From positions 124,001 to 188,000 of the forward strand of contig WMKK01000022.1 of NCBI GenBank assembly GCA_012295225.1: a stretch of DNA of 64,000 nt. The letters run 5' to 3'. The notes below the pieces were generated by a model. That model was not told the DNA's origin and did no database searches. It saw nothing but the letters and a program-made list of their open reading frames with translations. The DNA comes from Ostreococcus mediterraneus (Eukaryota; Chlorophyta; Mamiellophyceae; Mamiellales; Bathycoccaceae). This document shows positions 10,853-22,167 of this stretch, piece by piece. The first letter of the stretch is position 1. The number at the start of each line of letters is the position of its first letter. The position numbers were made by a program, and so were the translations under genes.

Positions 10853-11137
10853 TTACGCTTTTGCCTCGTTTCGGTGTCGCTTGCGTCGTCGTCTCTCGTA
10901 CAGTTTGTGCTTCTTTAGGCACGCCATACACGTCCTTCTATGTTCCATAAAACACGTCGTTCCGTCGAGGTAGTTTTTACAACTCGTGCAGAGTTGTTTC
11001 TTCTTCTCTTTCACGAGTCTGTGATGTACGATCGTTATTGGTCGACTACTCGGCAACTCTGTTGTCACATGGTTTGATAATACATCTTCTCGACACACAC
11101 GGCCCAGCGCGTGGTGGTCGTCGCGAGGGGGTTTCAA
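10853..11137 (-). CDS. Small zinc-ribbon-like protein, copy 1
   Basis: 94 aa. Cys50-x2-Cys53-x16-Cys70-x2-Cys73 is followed by a Lys/Arg-rich tail (residues 74-92), the arrangement of a small treble-clef or zinc-ribbon nucleic-acid-binding module. The same pattern with identical spacing occurs in the 48471-48869 protein, although the N-termini are unrelated. That selective conservation supports a real coding unit. The 21162-21446 copy is identical in protein sequence. Function unknown; a chromatin or RNA-binding accessory role is only a guess. It sits immediately downstream (in its own direction upstream flank) of a GC-rich stretch at 11150-11400 that may hold its promoter or a further 5' exon. 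Confidence 0.6.
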   Translation of the reverse strand: MKPPRDDHHALGRVCREDVLSNHVTTELPSSRPITIVHHRLVKEKKKQLCTSCKNYLDGTTCFMEHRRTCMACLKKHKLYERRRRKRHRNEAKA

Positions 11138-11635
11138 CGTTCCATCACGTTTTATGGGTGTTCTTGCGAGTAATGATAGTGCGCGTCGCCCCGACTGCTC
11201 CCGCGCACGTCACACAACACACAACACGCGCACGCACGCGCGGCGCGGTGCACCTGAACGCAGGTACTCGCGTCGCACGCACGCGCTCGTCTGACCACGC
11301 GCGCACGCGTGCGAGACAGACGTCAGAGACAGACAGACACGATGACGCACGACACCCAACCCAACTGAGAGTTGATGGATACGCGCGCGTGGCTTTCCGT
11401 TCCAAGGCTCGTCATCGGACAATCGGAAGGTTTTGTTCTCTACTCTGACCGGTAGACGGACACTACGAATGACCGCACGCACCATATAGATCCAACGGCA
11501 CGCGCGCGCGTACGTTCGCGCGTCCGTGGTCATAATATGCGTCGGAAACCACAACGCGTCGGAAAACTTCCGACCAAAACGCGTCGTCGTCGTCGTCGCC
11601 GAGCGATGTGGGACCGAGGCCCGGTCCAATACTGT

Positions 11636-11705
11636 AGTACATTATCCACTATATAATACATGTAATTACAACCATACATAGCATATATTACATTAAAGTA
11701 TGAAC
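11636..11705. promoter_or_regulatory. Conserved AT-rich island
   Basis: About 70 bases of AT-rich sequence with ACTATATAAT lie in otherwise GC-rich surroundings between the leftward zinc-ribbon gene and the rightward methyltransferase fragment. It is kept almost unchanged at 21950-22020 and 46868-46938. This is consistent with a promoter or replication-type AT element; no direct evidence separates these. Confidence 0.3.
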
Positions 11706-11851
11706 ACCACACCTGCACCCTCGATGACGATTGTCGTGTGGTTTCGCCGCTGATTTCAAACACTTTTGAACTCTCTGGTCACTCGATGTGAGCGTTAGTA
11801 TACATGTCGTAGCGTCAATGATGGTACGCGCGCGACCGAGGCAGAAGCGTC

Positions 11852-12037
11852 ATGACACCGGTGCACGCGGCGTCGGTGTTCACGGGCATCGGCGGCGTCG
11901 ATCTCGGGTTCTTCGCGCGCGCCGGTCGAGTCGTTCGGGTCCGAGTCGAGAACGCGAAGCGCGAAGGGACAACAGGTCTCTGTGTGGTTTCAATGTCGTG
12001 TGGTCTTTCTCCAGGCGCGCAATCTCGACGCGCATAG
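11852..12037 (+). pseudogene. 5' fragment of a cytosine-5 DNA methyltransferase-like gene, copy 1
   Basis: The translation from the ATG at 11852 contains HAASVFTGIGGVDLGF and an ARAG motif, matching methyltransferase motif I (FxGxGGxxxG...aG), the S-adenosylmethionine-binding loop, within the first 30 residues. After about residue 37 the frame runs straight into the 190-bp satellite and stops. Copies at 22168 and 47089 retain the same segment with substitutions. It is therefore a truncated fragment, or a first exon whose continuation has been replaced by satellite. It is a host-type gene remnant and is not obviously derived from the retroelement-borne methyltransferases, whose motif I differs. 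Confidence 0.5.
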
Positions 12038-13130
12038 GTGCACTCCGATGCGTATACGTGATTCCACCGCGTGGTGACCCGCGCGCACGCGCGGGTGCCG
12101 CGCATGTGCGAGTTGGTGTGTCCACAAGTGAACCCTAGACGAAGCCGTCGCGCGCGTCCCCGCCGGTCTCTGTGTGGTTTCAATGTCGCGTGGTCTTTCT
12201 CAAGGCGCGCAATCTCGACGCGCATAGGTACACTCCGATGCGTATACGTGATTCCAGTGCGTGGTGACCCGCGCGCACGCGCAGGTGCCGCGCACGTGCG
12301 AGTTGTTGTGCCCAAATGTGGACCCTAGACGAAGCCGTCGCGCGCGTCCCCGCCGGTCTCTGTGTGGTTTCAATGTCGCGTGGTCTTTCTCAAGGCGCGC
12401 AATCTCGACGCGTGCACGTGCAGTCCAGTGCGTATACGTGATTCCATCGCGTGGTGACCCGCGCGCACGCGCGGGTGCCGCGCATGTGCGAGTTGGTGTG
12501 TCCAAATGTGGACCCTAGACGAAGCCGTCGCGCGCGTCCCCGCCGGTCTCTGTGTGGTTTCAATGTCGTGTGGTCTTTCTCAAGGCGCGCAATCTCGACG
12601 CGCATAGGTGCACTGCAATGCGTATACGTGATTCCGTCGCGTGGTCACTCGCGCGCACACGCGGGTGCCGCGCACGTGCGAGTTGGTGTGTCCAAATGTG
12701 GACCCTAGACGAAGCCGTGGCGCGCGTCCCCGCCGGTCTCTGTGTGGTTTCAATGTCGTGTAGTCTTTCTCAAGGCGCGCAATCTCGACGCGCGCGCGTG
12801 CACTCTGATGCGTATACGTGATTCCACCGCGTGGTGACCCGCGCGCACGCGCAGGTGCCGCGCACGTGTGAGTTGGTGTGTCGGAATGTGGACCCTAGAC
12901 GAAGCCGTGGCGCGCGTCCCCGCCGGTCTCTGTGTGGTTTCAATGTCGTGTAGTCTTTCTCAAGGCGCGCAATCTCGACGCGCGCGCGTGCACTCCGATG
13001 TGTAAACGCGATTCCACCGCGTGGTATTGCGCGCGCACACGCATAGGTACCGCGCACGCGTGAGTTGATGTGTCATAATGTAGACGCTAGACGAAGTCGC
13101 CGTCGCCAGGCGTGCGCCGTCTCTGTGTAG
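11970..13130. repeat. 190-bp satellite array 1 (about 6 units)
   Basis: The phrase GGTCTCTGTGTGGTTTC recurs every 190 bases (about 11974, 12165, 12355, 12545, 12735, 12925), each unit also carrying GTGCGAGTTG and GGACCCTAGACGAAG. 190 is not a multiple of three, so the apparent 85-aa frames step from phase to phase and are not genes. The last unit decays around 13080-13130. Confidence 0.9.
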
Positions 13131-13745
13131 TCAAGTCTTCGCGTTGGCGCTAGTTGTTGCTTTAAGTGACCAAAGTGTGCGCGCGATAGATAGAATCACA
13201 TGTAAACTACGCACTACTAGTCTTTTCACGTCTTCTTACACGTCAGTCATTCGCCGAGTGTCGCCTTCGTCGTCACTTCTAAACGTATTTACAATATGAG
13301 ACTCGGCGACGACGAGAAGATTGAATGTCGCCGCTGCCGAAAATATATCCTCCCCCGGCGTTCGTGACCGCCACATTCGCGTCTGACAACGCCACCGTCG
13401 GCACAATCTTACTGAACACGCGTGAATCTGTGACGATCGCGTCAACGCGGCCTGTCTCGACGCATTTCGAGCGGCGATCGGCGTCACAGAGAGACCGGCC
13501 GCGTCGAAAGCCGTCCGCGCGATCGGGTCGTTTTCGTATGTCTTAGTATTGGTATTCAAAATCGTCTCGCGCACGCGTCGCTCGACAGTGCGCGCGCTGC
13601 GCCGAAGAATGAGAAGCGCCCGAGCGTTCGTCGTCGCCGACAGACTTGACTGACTTCGAAGTACGCATCATTGTGCATAAATGAACGAGTACTTCCGTAG
13701 TCCACGTCGCCCGGTCACGCATCATCTGTGTCACTCGCAGTAGCC
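13131..13745 (-). pseudogene. Relic coding sequence after satellite array 1
   Basis: 13131-13285 matches the 3' end of the zinc-ribbon gene region at 48345-48500, so a third zinc-ribbon remnant begins here and is cut at about 13285. From 13300 to 13570 the minus strand gives protein-like stretches such as 'SKIVPTVALSDANVAVTNAG' and 'NDPIARTAFDAAGLSV' in two frames, suggesting a shifted fragment of an unknown gene. No intact frame is present. Confidence 0.4.
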
Positions 13746-14150
13746 TCAGGATGACGAGAGCGCGAACGCGTACGCCGCACCCGCGTCTGCGGTCGTGCTA
13801 TTTCGATCCTTCGCGTACGCACCGACGACGATCGTTCCGTCAGAGATACCGACGGCGAAGCCGAAGTAATCGCTCGATCCCGCGTCTGAGGCAGCCGAGA
13901 GCTTGTTCGTGCGCGTCCACGTGGCTCCGGAACGCGTGAACACGTACGCGCTGCCGCTGTCGTATTGACCGTTGTCGTCATCATACTGTGCCCCGACGAC
14001 GACCGTGTCGCCCGACACGCTCACGGAGGAGCCAAAGTAGTCGTACGAGCCAGGATCGGACGCCGTGAGCTTGGCCTGCTGCGTCCACGTACCGTCAGAG
14101 AAGCGCGTGAACACGTACGCGCTGCCGCAGTTGGATTGACTGCTGCTGTC
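13746..14150 (-). pseudogene. FG-GAP (integrin-type beta-propeller) repeat fragment
   Basis: An open minus frame of over 120 codons carries two FG-GAP repeats: 'SAYVFTRFSDGTW...YFGSSVSVSGDTVVVGA' and 'SAYVFTRSGATW...YFGFAVGISDGTIVVGA'. In this family Asp/Gly-rich loops bind calcium, and repeats of seven blades form an extracellular propeller. Only two blades are present, the upstream part turns into Arg-rich sequence, and no start or signal peptide is visible, so this is a gene fragment. It lies just past the 3' end of the discoidin-type surface protein. Confidence 0.65.
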
Positions 14151-14796
14151 ACCGCGTCCCGCGCGCGTCGCTCCCGAAAGACGCGAGGAGACTCGCCGTG
14201 ATTTCTTTCCGTACGCGACCCATCTTCGCGTTTGGCGTCGGCGTCGAGACGTGATGACGTTTGGGGCCGCTCAACCGAGCATGCACGCGGAGACGTTCAT
14301 AGAAGCCGTTAATAATGCGTTCGTGCATCTTCCGCCAGCAACAGAAGTGACGCTGGATGAAACGAGGCAACCTCCGGGTCAGCTCCAAAGCGCAACCCAG
14401 CGTGCGCGCGCGCGGCCGCGTCGGCGCATCTCCAGCCTTGGACCTGGAGGAGCGCGCACGATCACCACTCGCTCTCAGCGCCACTAACAGACACCGCCGA
14501 CGACACGCGACATGTAATACGAACGAGCCGCACGTCCCGTGCGTCTTCACGTCGTGTCTCGCGCGTCGACGCGTTCTGGCCATCGTACGCGCGAGAGCTA
14601 GGAAACCACGCACCTACCGGTTTTGTCTCGAATCCCCCGAATACCTACCGAAAATGGCCAGGGGTGTAAATGAGAAGAGATAATAATATGTGACGATAGA
14701 TTTGCACAGCCACTGCTCACAACAGAAAAGTTGCTTAAAGACCTAAGTTTATACCAACGTTGGTATTTGATAGTTCTATTCTTGATGATTTTGATT
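14151..14796. other. Intergenic sequence without a supported gene
   Basis: Overlapping short frames on both strands have no recognisable domain. About 14640-14796 is AT-richer and directly follows the stop of the 14797-18978 gene; a 'TACCAACGTTGGTA' palindrome lies at 14753-14766. Confidence 0.5.
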
Positions 14797-17700
14797 TCAG
14801 ACTCGGATACACGTGAGCATCGTTGAATAACTGCCGGTAGGAAACGATACATCCTGCCATCCCTCCGCACATGTGCACACCGTGTGTGCCATATGACCAT
14901 AATTATTGGTATATTGAAATGAGCCCGACTCACAGCCCCACGCATCTGGGTTTTTTGCAACGACGGGCCAAATACTCAACCTTGAACAACCGTAGGTTTG
15001 TCTATTTTGAAGATCGACATGACATTGGTCGGTTGCACTTACGCCTGCGATTGCCCCTCGTGGGAGATTCTGGCGATCAGTAGCTGGGGCAATGCGCGTG
15101 CCGATATTATTTTGGAAGAATTCAACCTCCGATATCATAGGAGTCCTACGTGTGTCCGACCCATGGCTGTTCACGATATACAACCGATAGTAGCGATACC
15201 TGATTGCAAAAGTAGGAATATCAAAAATCTGCCATCTGCCTGTCAAAGACAGTTGGAACTCTTTGGCAGTGACCCATGGCCCAGTGTGTCCAGCGTTACT
15301 CACTTCAAGCTTCATATCTTTTGGTAGATATGAAGTTTGCGACAATGAAAACGAAGGTAGTTTGATGGCAAGTGCGACTATCGTTATTGCAGCTTGCAAG
15401 TCAAATTCTACATACTCATCTGTACGTCCACCGGATACCCAAACCGTTGAAATGTCGCCGTCGACAATTTTTGAAAACGCATTGGTGCCGTCATTGACAG
15501 AGTCCCCAACGGCTCGAGTATTGTTGACTTTTGACATCTCCAACGTCTCTAAACGTGATAGACTTTCTGGAATCTCGCAAAATGATCCACTGAAGCCATT
15601 TATACATCGACAAGTATACTGCGTTCCGTTATACGTTAACAAACCATCGTTAAAACATGAAGGAAAAGCGGAAACGGGTGATTCTTGGCTACATTCAACC
15701 TGGCCATCGGACGTCCCGACGCACCACTTGTCTTGGGTCACGGTTCCAACTTGTGGATCGGTTTCAGCAGACAGAAGACTCGCTATTTCGGATTTTATCG
15801 TCGTGATTTCGTCCTCGGCGCTTTGAACTCGGCTTTTCAAAGCATCCAACCGTGTCTTCAAATCCGAGTCCGTGGTATTCAAGGCGTCGATGCGTCCACT
15901 CAATGTAATGTCTGTCTTCTTCAACTCGGCGTCCGTGGCGTTGAGATTGTCGATGCGTTCACGCAATGCCGTGTCTGTCTTCTTCAACTCTGCGCCCGTG
16001 GCGTTGAGATCGTCGATGCGTCCGCTCAATGTACTGTCTGTCTTCTTCAACCCTGCGTCCGTGGCGTTCAACAAGTCCAATCGATTCGCAAACCCTTCGT
16101 CCACGCCCTTGAGCGCGGCATCGGTGGCGTTCAGAGAGGCGACGTGCACACTCAGCTCGGCGTCTTTGGTTTTCAACTCTGTGTCCGTGGCGTTGAGATC
16201 GTCGACGCGCTCACTCAATGTACTGTCTGTCTTCTTCAACTCGGCATCCGTGGTGTTGAGATCATCCAACCGACTCTTCAATCCGTCGTCCGTGGCGTTC
16301 AACAAGTCCAATCGATTCGCCAACCCTTCGTCCACGCTCTTCATCGTCGCGTCCGTGGCGTTCAAAGACGCGATCAACGCCGAGACTTGCGCGTCCACGC
16401 GCTGCGACTCGTTCCTCGACGACTCCAACGAGTCGAGTCGAATCGACAGACCCGCGTCCGCGCCCTTGAGCTCGTACTGCGTCGCGTTCAGAGTGTCGAC
16501 GCGCGACCCGAGGGTGGCGTCCGTGACGACGAGTTGCTTATCCGTGAGGTTGAGCTCGTGAATGTACACGTCGACCAAGGCGTCGATTCGGCTCGATAAC
16601 CCTTCGTCCACGCCCTTGAGCGTGGCATCCGTGGCGTTCAGGGACGCTATGTGCACACTCAGCTCGGCGTCTTTGGTTTTCAACTCTGTGTCCGTGGCGT
16701 TGAGATCGTTGACGCGCTCACTCAATGTACTGTCTGTCTTCTTCAACTCGGCATCCGTGGCGTTGAGATCATCCAACCGACTCTTCAATCCGTCGTCCGT
16801 GGCGTTCAACAAGTCCAATCGATTCGCCAACCCTTCGTCCACGCTCTTCATCGTCGCGTCCGTGGCGTTCAAAGACGCGATCAACGCCGAGACTTGCGCG
16901 TCCACGCGCTGCGACTCGTTCCTCGACGACTCCAACGAGTCGAGTCGAATCGACAGACCCGCGTCCGCGCCCTTGAGCTCGTACTGCGTCGCGTTCAGAG
17001 TGTCGACGCGCGACCCGAGGGTGGCGTCCGTGACGACGAGTTGCTTATCCGTGAGGTTGAGCTCGTGAATGTACACGTCGACCAAGGCGTCGATTCGGCT
17101 CGATAACCCTTCGTCCACGCCCTTGAGCGTGGCGTCGGTGGCGTTCAGGGACGCTATGTGCACACTCAGCTCGGCGTCTTTGGTTTTCAACGCTGCGTCC
17201 GTGGCGTTGAGATCGTCGATGCGTCCGCTCAACGCTGTGTCTTTGGTTTTCAACTCTGTGTCCGTGGCGTTGAGATTGTCGATGCGTTCACTCAATGTAC
17301 TGTCTGTCTTCTTCAACTCTGTGTCCGTGGCGTTGAGATCGTCGACGCGCTCACTCAATGTACTGTCTGTCTTCTTCAACTCGGCATCCGTGGCGTTGAG
17401 ATCATCCAACCGACTCTTCAATCCGTCGTCCGTGGCGTTCAACAAGTCCAATCGATTCGCCAACCCTTCGTCCACGCTCTTCATCGTCGCGTCCGTGGCG
17501 TTCAAAGACGCGATCAACGCCGAGACTTGCGCGTCCACGCGCTGCGACTCGTTCCTCGACGACTCCAACGAGTCGAGTCGAATCGACAGACCCGCGTCCG
17601 CGCCCTTGAGCTCGTACTGCGTCGCGTTCAGAGTGTCGACGCGCGACCCGAGGGTGGCGTCCGTGACGACGAGTTGCTTATCCGTGAGGTTGAGCTCGTG

Positions 17701-18978
17701 AATGTACACGTCGACCAAGGCGTCGATTCGGCTCGATAACCCTTCGTCCACGCCCTTGAGCGTGGCATCCGTGGCGTTCAGGGACGCTATGTGCACACTC
17801 AGCTCGGCGTCTTTGGTTTTCAACTCTGTGTCCGTGGCGTTGAGATCGTCGACGCGCTCACTCAATGTACTGTCTGTCTTCTTCAACTCGGCATCCGTGG
17901 CGTTGAGATCATCCAACCGACTCTTCAATCCGTCGTCCGTGGCGTTCAACAAGTCCAATCGATTCGCCAACCCTTCGTCCACGCTCTTCATCGTCGCGTC
18001 CGTGGCGTTCAAAGACGCGATCAACGCCGAGACTTGCGCGTCCACGCGCTGCGACTCGTTCCTCGACGACTCCAACGAGTCGAGTCGAATCGACAGACCC
18101 GCGTCCGCGCCCTTGAGCTCGTACTGCGTCGCGTTCAGAGTGTCGACGCGCGACCCGAGGGTGGCGTCCGTGACGACGAGTTGCTTATCCGTGAGGTTGA
18201 GCTCGTGAATGTACACGTCGACCAAGGCGTCGATTCGGCTCGATAACCCTTCGTCCACGCCCTTGAGCGTGGCGTCGGTGGCGTTCAGGGACGCTATGTG
18301 CACACTCAGCTCGGCGTCTTTGTCTTTCAACGCTGCGTCCGTGGCGTTCAAAGACGCTATGAGCGCGGCAACTTCGGTATCCACGCGCTGCAACTCGGCT
18401 TTTGAGTCGTCGAGTGCGTCGATGCGACTCGACAAACCCTCGTCCACGCCTGTGAGCTCGTCCTGGGTCGCGTTCAGCGCATCAATTCGGTTCGTAAGTG
18501 CCTCGTCTACGGCGTCCAATCTAGCAGAGAAACCAACGTTCAAATCGTTGTAGTACACGTCTCCGAGCACGCGCACTTTCTGCGTCTTCAACACTATTTC
18601 AGAATCCTCCCCGGTACTTTCGACGTACACGTCGCCGTCGTCGTTAGAAATCGTGACGCGTCCCAAATCCGCGTCGTGCATCACGGGCTGTGTGATGAAT
18701 TTGTACAGGAATCGCAATAAGTCAGTCATCATACACTCGGCTTTTTCTTGTTCTTCTTTGCATGGATCGTTCTGCTGTGCTCGAACGCTCATGAAGAATC
18801 AGAGCTCTATCTCGCCTCGCGTCGCACGTACCCATCGCTGCGCGCGCGCCAAGGCGCATAATAACGCCGACACGCACGCAAACACCCACGTCGCACACGC
18901 AGCGTTGCAACGACGACTTTGACGTCGGCGCTTGAGTCGCGTACTTCCCGAACAGATACTACTAGGGTTACCCCTCAT
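14797..18978 (-). CDS. Secreted modular surface protein with long coiled stalk, EGF-like and discoidin-like head
   Basis: Two exons: 18978-18832 and 18774-14797, joined over a 57-nt GTACGT...CACAG intron, giving 1374 aa. Residues 1-46 are an Arg-rich signal peptide closely matching the 8695 gene. About 63-110 is the shared beta-rich head, and about 110-1050 a very long heptad-like stalk made of 'LNATDxxLK' steps and four larger repeats (three of 507 bp and one of 633 bp). A four-Cys EGF-like knot lies near 1080-1115, and an F5/8 C (discoidin)-like domain near 1134-1270 ('SKIVDGDISTVWVSGG', 'YRYYRLYIVNSHGSD'). The Cys-containing C-terminal domain is unassigned. Discoidin domains commonly bind glycans or lipids, so an adhesive role at the cell surface is likely. 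No C-terminal anchor is visible. The splice is inferred. Confidence 0.85.
16100..18320. repeat. Tandem stalk repeats (507/633 bp) inside the surface-protein gene
   Basis: The phrase CCGTGGCGTTCAGGGACGC or a near copy starts units at about 16625, 17132, 17765 and 18272, i.e. spacings of 507, 633 and 507 bases, all multiples of three. A further diverged unit precedes 16562. By eye the 507-bp units are almost identical at nucleotide level, which implies recent expansion or ongoing homogenisation. The 633-bp unit has 126 extra bases (42 codons) of the short 'LNATDxELK' step. Confidence 0.9.
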
Positions 18979-19999
18979 CGTCTCGCGCAATTCAAATTGT
19001 CGGCGCGTTACGCCGTCGCCGCTGATCTCGCGCGTCATAACACTGGCGTGCGCGTGTGTAAACGCACGTGCGAGTGTTCACGTCGTCGCGTCGTCGTCAA
19101 AGGTGTACGAAGATATATCGCAACGTGTGCTTTGACCGTCGGAAACTCACGCACGGATAGCATCGTCGTCGGAAGTTTTTCAATTCAAATTCCGACTTTG
19201 AAATTCGTGTGTTTGCTGATATATGTTGAACACGATATGGATTTAATACACCTAAAGTATTGATAACACCCACCCATCGTAGTTCTGATAAATCGGGGCG
19301 AGGGGCGAGTCTGTGTTGGCCTATGCAGCATGTAGGGGCTTGCATGGAGTATTTGCTCGAGCATGAGCATGAATGTAGCATAGGAGCACAGCATAGCGGC
19401 CCACACGGGCTCCGGGTGGTCGCCGATCTGCGCAGGGCAACGCTCGATATATTAGGGGCTGCAGCACGCAGCTGCTAAAAGCCGTGTGATATGGGTGATC
19501 ACACCCGGTTGGCTCAAATGTGATATTCAACGGTTTCCAATACGCATTGAGGTCACGTGATATACTGATGGTATTGTTTGTCATCATCGCTGTGTGTGAC
19601 CACGCCAATCATATCCTCAAAATTTGTACAGTGAATCATCGTGCGCGTGTTCGTCTGTTCAACGCACACACTGAGTTGTCTCAAAAGTGTTCTTTGTGAC
19701 ATCATTTGGACTTGAATTAGGAAATATATCGGTTAGTTTGTTGGTGCTCGATCTGTCATCATATGTGAATGCAATCCAATTCTTTCTTTGTGCAGTTCTT
19801 GTGGGACAAGCTACCATGTCTACATGCAGTAATATCTCAAATGGATTACTTGTGCGAAGGGTAGATTATTCTCCCCCCTGTTGTTTCTGCGACTATCGCG
19901 TACGCAACATGTTGCGCAGTCTGTTACGTGACTTTTGTAGTCTCCATAAAGCTGAATGTATGTAATCCATCTATTTGTGATGGCAGTTTGAATTTGCTT

Positions 20000-20990
20000 T
20001 GAACCGTTGTGACCGACAGAAACAGCAACGATTTATGTTTTTCATAAATCAATGCAGCTGTTTGATGCACCCTGTTACAGCTGCAATATTTCAAACAAGA
20101 ATGTTCTTTTGATTCATCATGATTATCATTGTGCAGATGCACCCTGATCCCAGTTCATCTTTTAATTGTGCTTGAACAGTTCTCAATTTACCTTCTTCAG
20201 CGTCTTTGATGGTTGAAGTATACTTGTCGTCTTGCATGTTGCATGAGCACCCTTTGCAATTTTGGAAAGTTTGGTATATCAACAGTATATTGTCTCTGTT
20301 GTTTATGTTGTTATTCAGTACCGGTACGTAGACATTCACTAGAAAATGCGAATATTTGATTCTCCTCGTCTTTCATTTTGCCAGAAAACTTGTTTTTGCT
20401 CTAGTTCTTCAGAGTCACCAGCGAGCATCGTTATAATCGACGTTGACGAATTTAGAATCTTTATCAGATCAAGGTATTGGTGCATTTATTAGGATTCATT
20501 ACATGAATTGTTCTACCACAGGTAGCAGTGTCTAATTCCAAAGTTGGTATGATATTTTCCGCTCTTAATTCATCCATCTTTTGTCGAACCTCAATGATTC
20601 ACTCTTGAGCTTTATACAGTAACGCTTCAATGTCAAACTTAAAAAGCTTTTAATGACTTTGCCTTCATCTTCAATTTTCTTTGATGTTCCTTTTCATTTC
20701 TTGAATCTTGAAACAATCATGCGTGTCCGATAATTCTGCTTATTATCTGGGCAAAAACATACAGGTTTTTGCCTTCTTTTCAAACTTCTTGACTTTGGTC
20801 TGATTCACCTTTTCTTTGGATACCGGAGAATGTTCCTTCTTTCTCTCATTGTTGGAGTCCTTCTGTTATGATGAACAGTTTTGAGCCTCTGTGTTTGCCG
20901 CCGATGCCTATTCATTCACATCATCGAATTTCAACACAATGTCCCTTCTTACTGTATAAGTCGTTGAATTGAATAAAGACCTGACCAACA
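20000..20990 (-). pseudogene. Decayed gene of unknown function, copy 2
   Basis: Same peptides as the 9720-10700 relic ('QNCKGCSCNMQDDKYTSTIK', 'AENIIPTLELDTATCGRTIH') in AT-rich minus-strand sequence, again without a continuous frame. Differences from copy 1 include small insertions and deletions in both directions. Confidence 0.45.
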
Positions 20991-21161
20991 TACAAACTTC
21001 TTCTGTTGTGTAGTAGTCGATTGTTCCTCTTAAGGAATGCGAGCGGCGGGTATATACTATTGATGTCTTGTTTGTGTTGGTACCGGTAATATGGCAATGA
21101 AAACCACTCTTCGCGTGTACTACAATCCCATCGTCTTAGGTGGAAAGACTACATCTATTCT

Positions 21162-21446
21162 TTACGCTTTTGCCTCGTTTCGGTGTCGCTTGCGTCGTCG
21201 TCTCTCGTACAGTTTGTGCTTCTTTAGGCACGCCATACACGTCCTTCTATGTTCCATAAAACACGTCGTTCCGTCGAGGTAGTTTTTACAACTCGTGCAG
21301 AGTTGTTTCTTCTTCTCTTTCACGAGTCTGTGATGTACGATCGTTATTGGTCGACTACTCGGCAACTCTGTTGTCACATGGTTTGATAATACATCTTCTC
21401 GACACACACGGCCCAGCGCGTGGTGGTCGTCGCGAGGGGGTTTCAA
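21162..21446 (-). CDS. Small zinc-ribbon-like protein, copy 2
   Basis: Protein identical to the 10853-11137 copy: Cys50-x2-Cys53-x16-Cys70-x2-Cys73 and a basic tail, 94 aa. Identity across roughly 10 kb of spacing shows that the duplication is young or that gene conversion acts on the block. Confidence 0.6.
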   Translation of the reverse strand: MKPPRDDHHALGRVCREDVLSNHVTTELPSSRPITIVHHRLVKEKKKQLCTSCKNYLDGTTCFMEHRRTCMACLKKHKLYERRRRKRHRNEAKA

Positions 21447-22167
21447 CGTTCCATCACGTTTTATGGGTGTTCTTGCGAGTAATGATAGTGCGCGTCGCCC
21501 CGACTGCTCCCGCGCACGTCACAAAACACACAACGCACACACACGCACGGCGCGGCGCGGTGCGCCTTAACGCAGGTACTCGCGGCGCACGCACGCGCTC
21601 GTCTGACCACGCGCGCACGCGTGCGAGACAGACGTCAGAGACAGACAGACACGACGCACAACACGACACCCAACCCGACCGAGAGTTGATGGATACGCGC
21701 GCGTAGCTTTCCGTTCCAAGGCTCGTCATCGGACAATCGGAAGGTTTTGTTCTCTACTCTGACCGGTAGACGGACACTACGAATGACCGCATGCACCATA
21801 TAGATCCAACGCGTGACGCGCGCGCGTACGTCCGCGCGTCCGTGGTCATAATATGCGTCGGAAACCACAACGCGTCGGAAAACTTCCGACCAAAACGCGT
21901 CGTCGTCGTCGTCGCCGAGCGATGTGGGACCGAGGCCCGGTCCAATACTGTAGTACATTATCCACTATATAATACATGTAATTACAACCATACATAGCAT
22001 ATATTACATTAAAGTATGATCATCACACCTGCGCCCTCGACGACGATTGTCGTGTGGTTTCGCCGCTGATTTCAAACACTTTTGAACTCTCTGGTCACTC
22101 GATGTGAGCGTTAGTATACATGTCGTAGCGTCAATGATGGGACGCGCGCGACCGAGGCAGAAGCGTC

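Larger units (their letters stand above)
7640..13130. repeat. Duplicated block, copy 1 (about 10.3 kb from copy 2)
   Basis: From the 5' part of the surface-protein gene through about 13.1 kb the sequence reappears in the same order and orientation at about 18320-24200: signal-peptide exon, upstream region, AT-rich decayed coding region, zinc-ribbon gene, AT-rich island, methyltransferase fragment, 190-bp satellite. The two gene starts are 10,283 bases apart. The zinc-ribbon proteins of the two copies are identical and the noncoding flanks differ by scattered small changes. Between 8696 and about 9700 I see no gene, only the conserved upstream region, with a GCTCGAGC palindrome near 9065. Confidence 0.85.

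Noticed and set aside
11880-13057. Families of ~85-aa frames in the satellite (also at 22-24 and 47-48 kb)
   Set aside because: The unit is 190 bp, not a multiple of three, so frames rotate; Arg/Ala-rich, no start in common.
15685-18553. Long overlapping + strand frames (110-300 codons) opposite the 18978 surface-protein gene
   Set aside because: They repeat with the stalk units and arise because the repeated codons give no stops on the other strand; no start context, domain or independent conservation.
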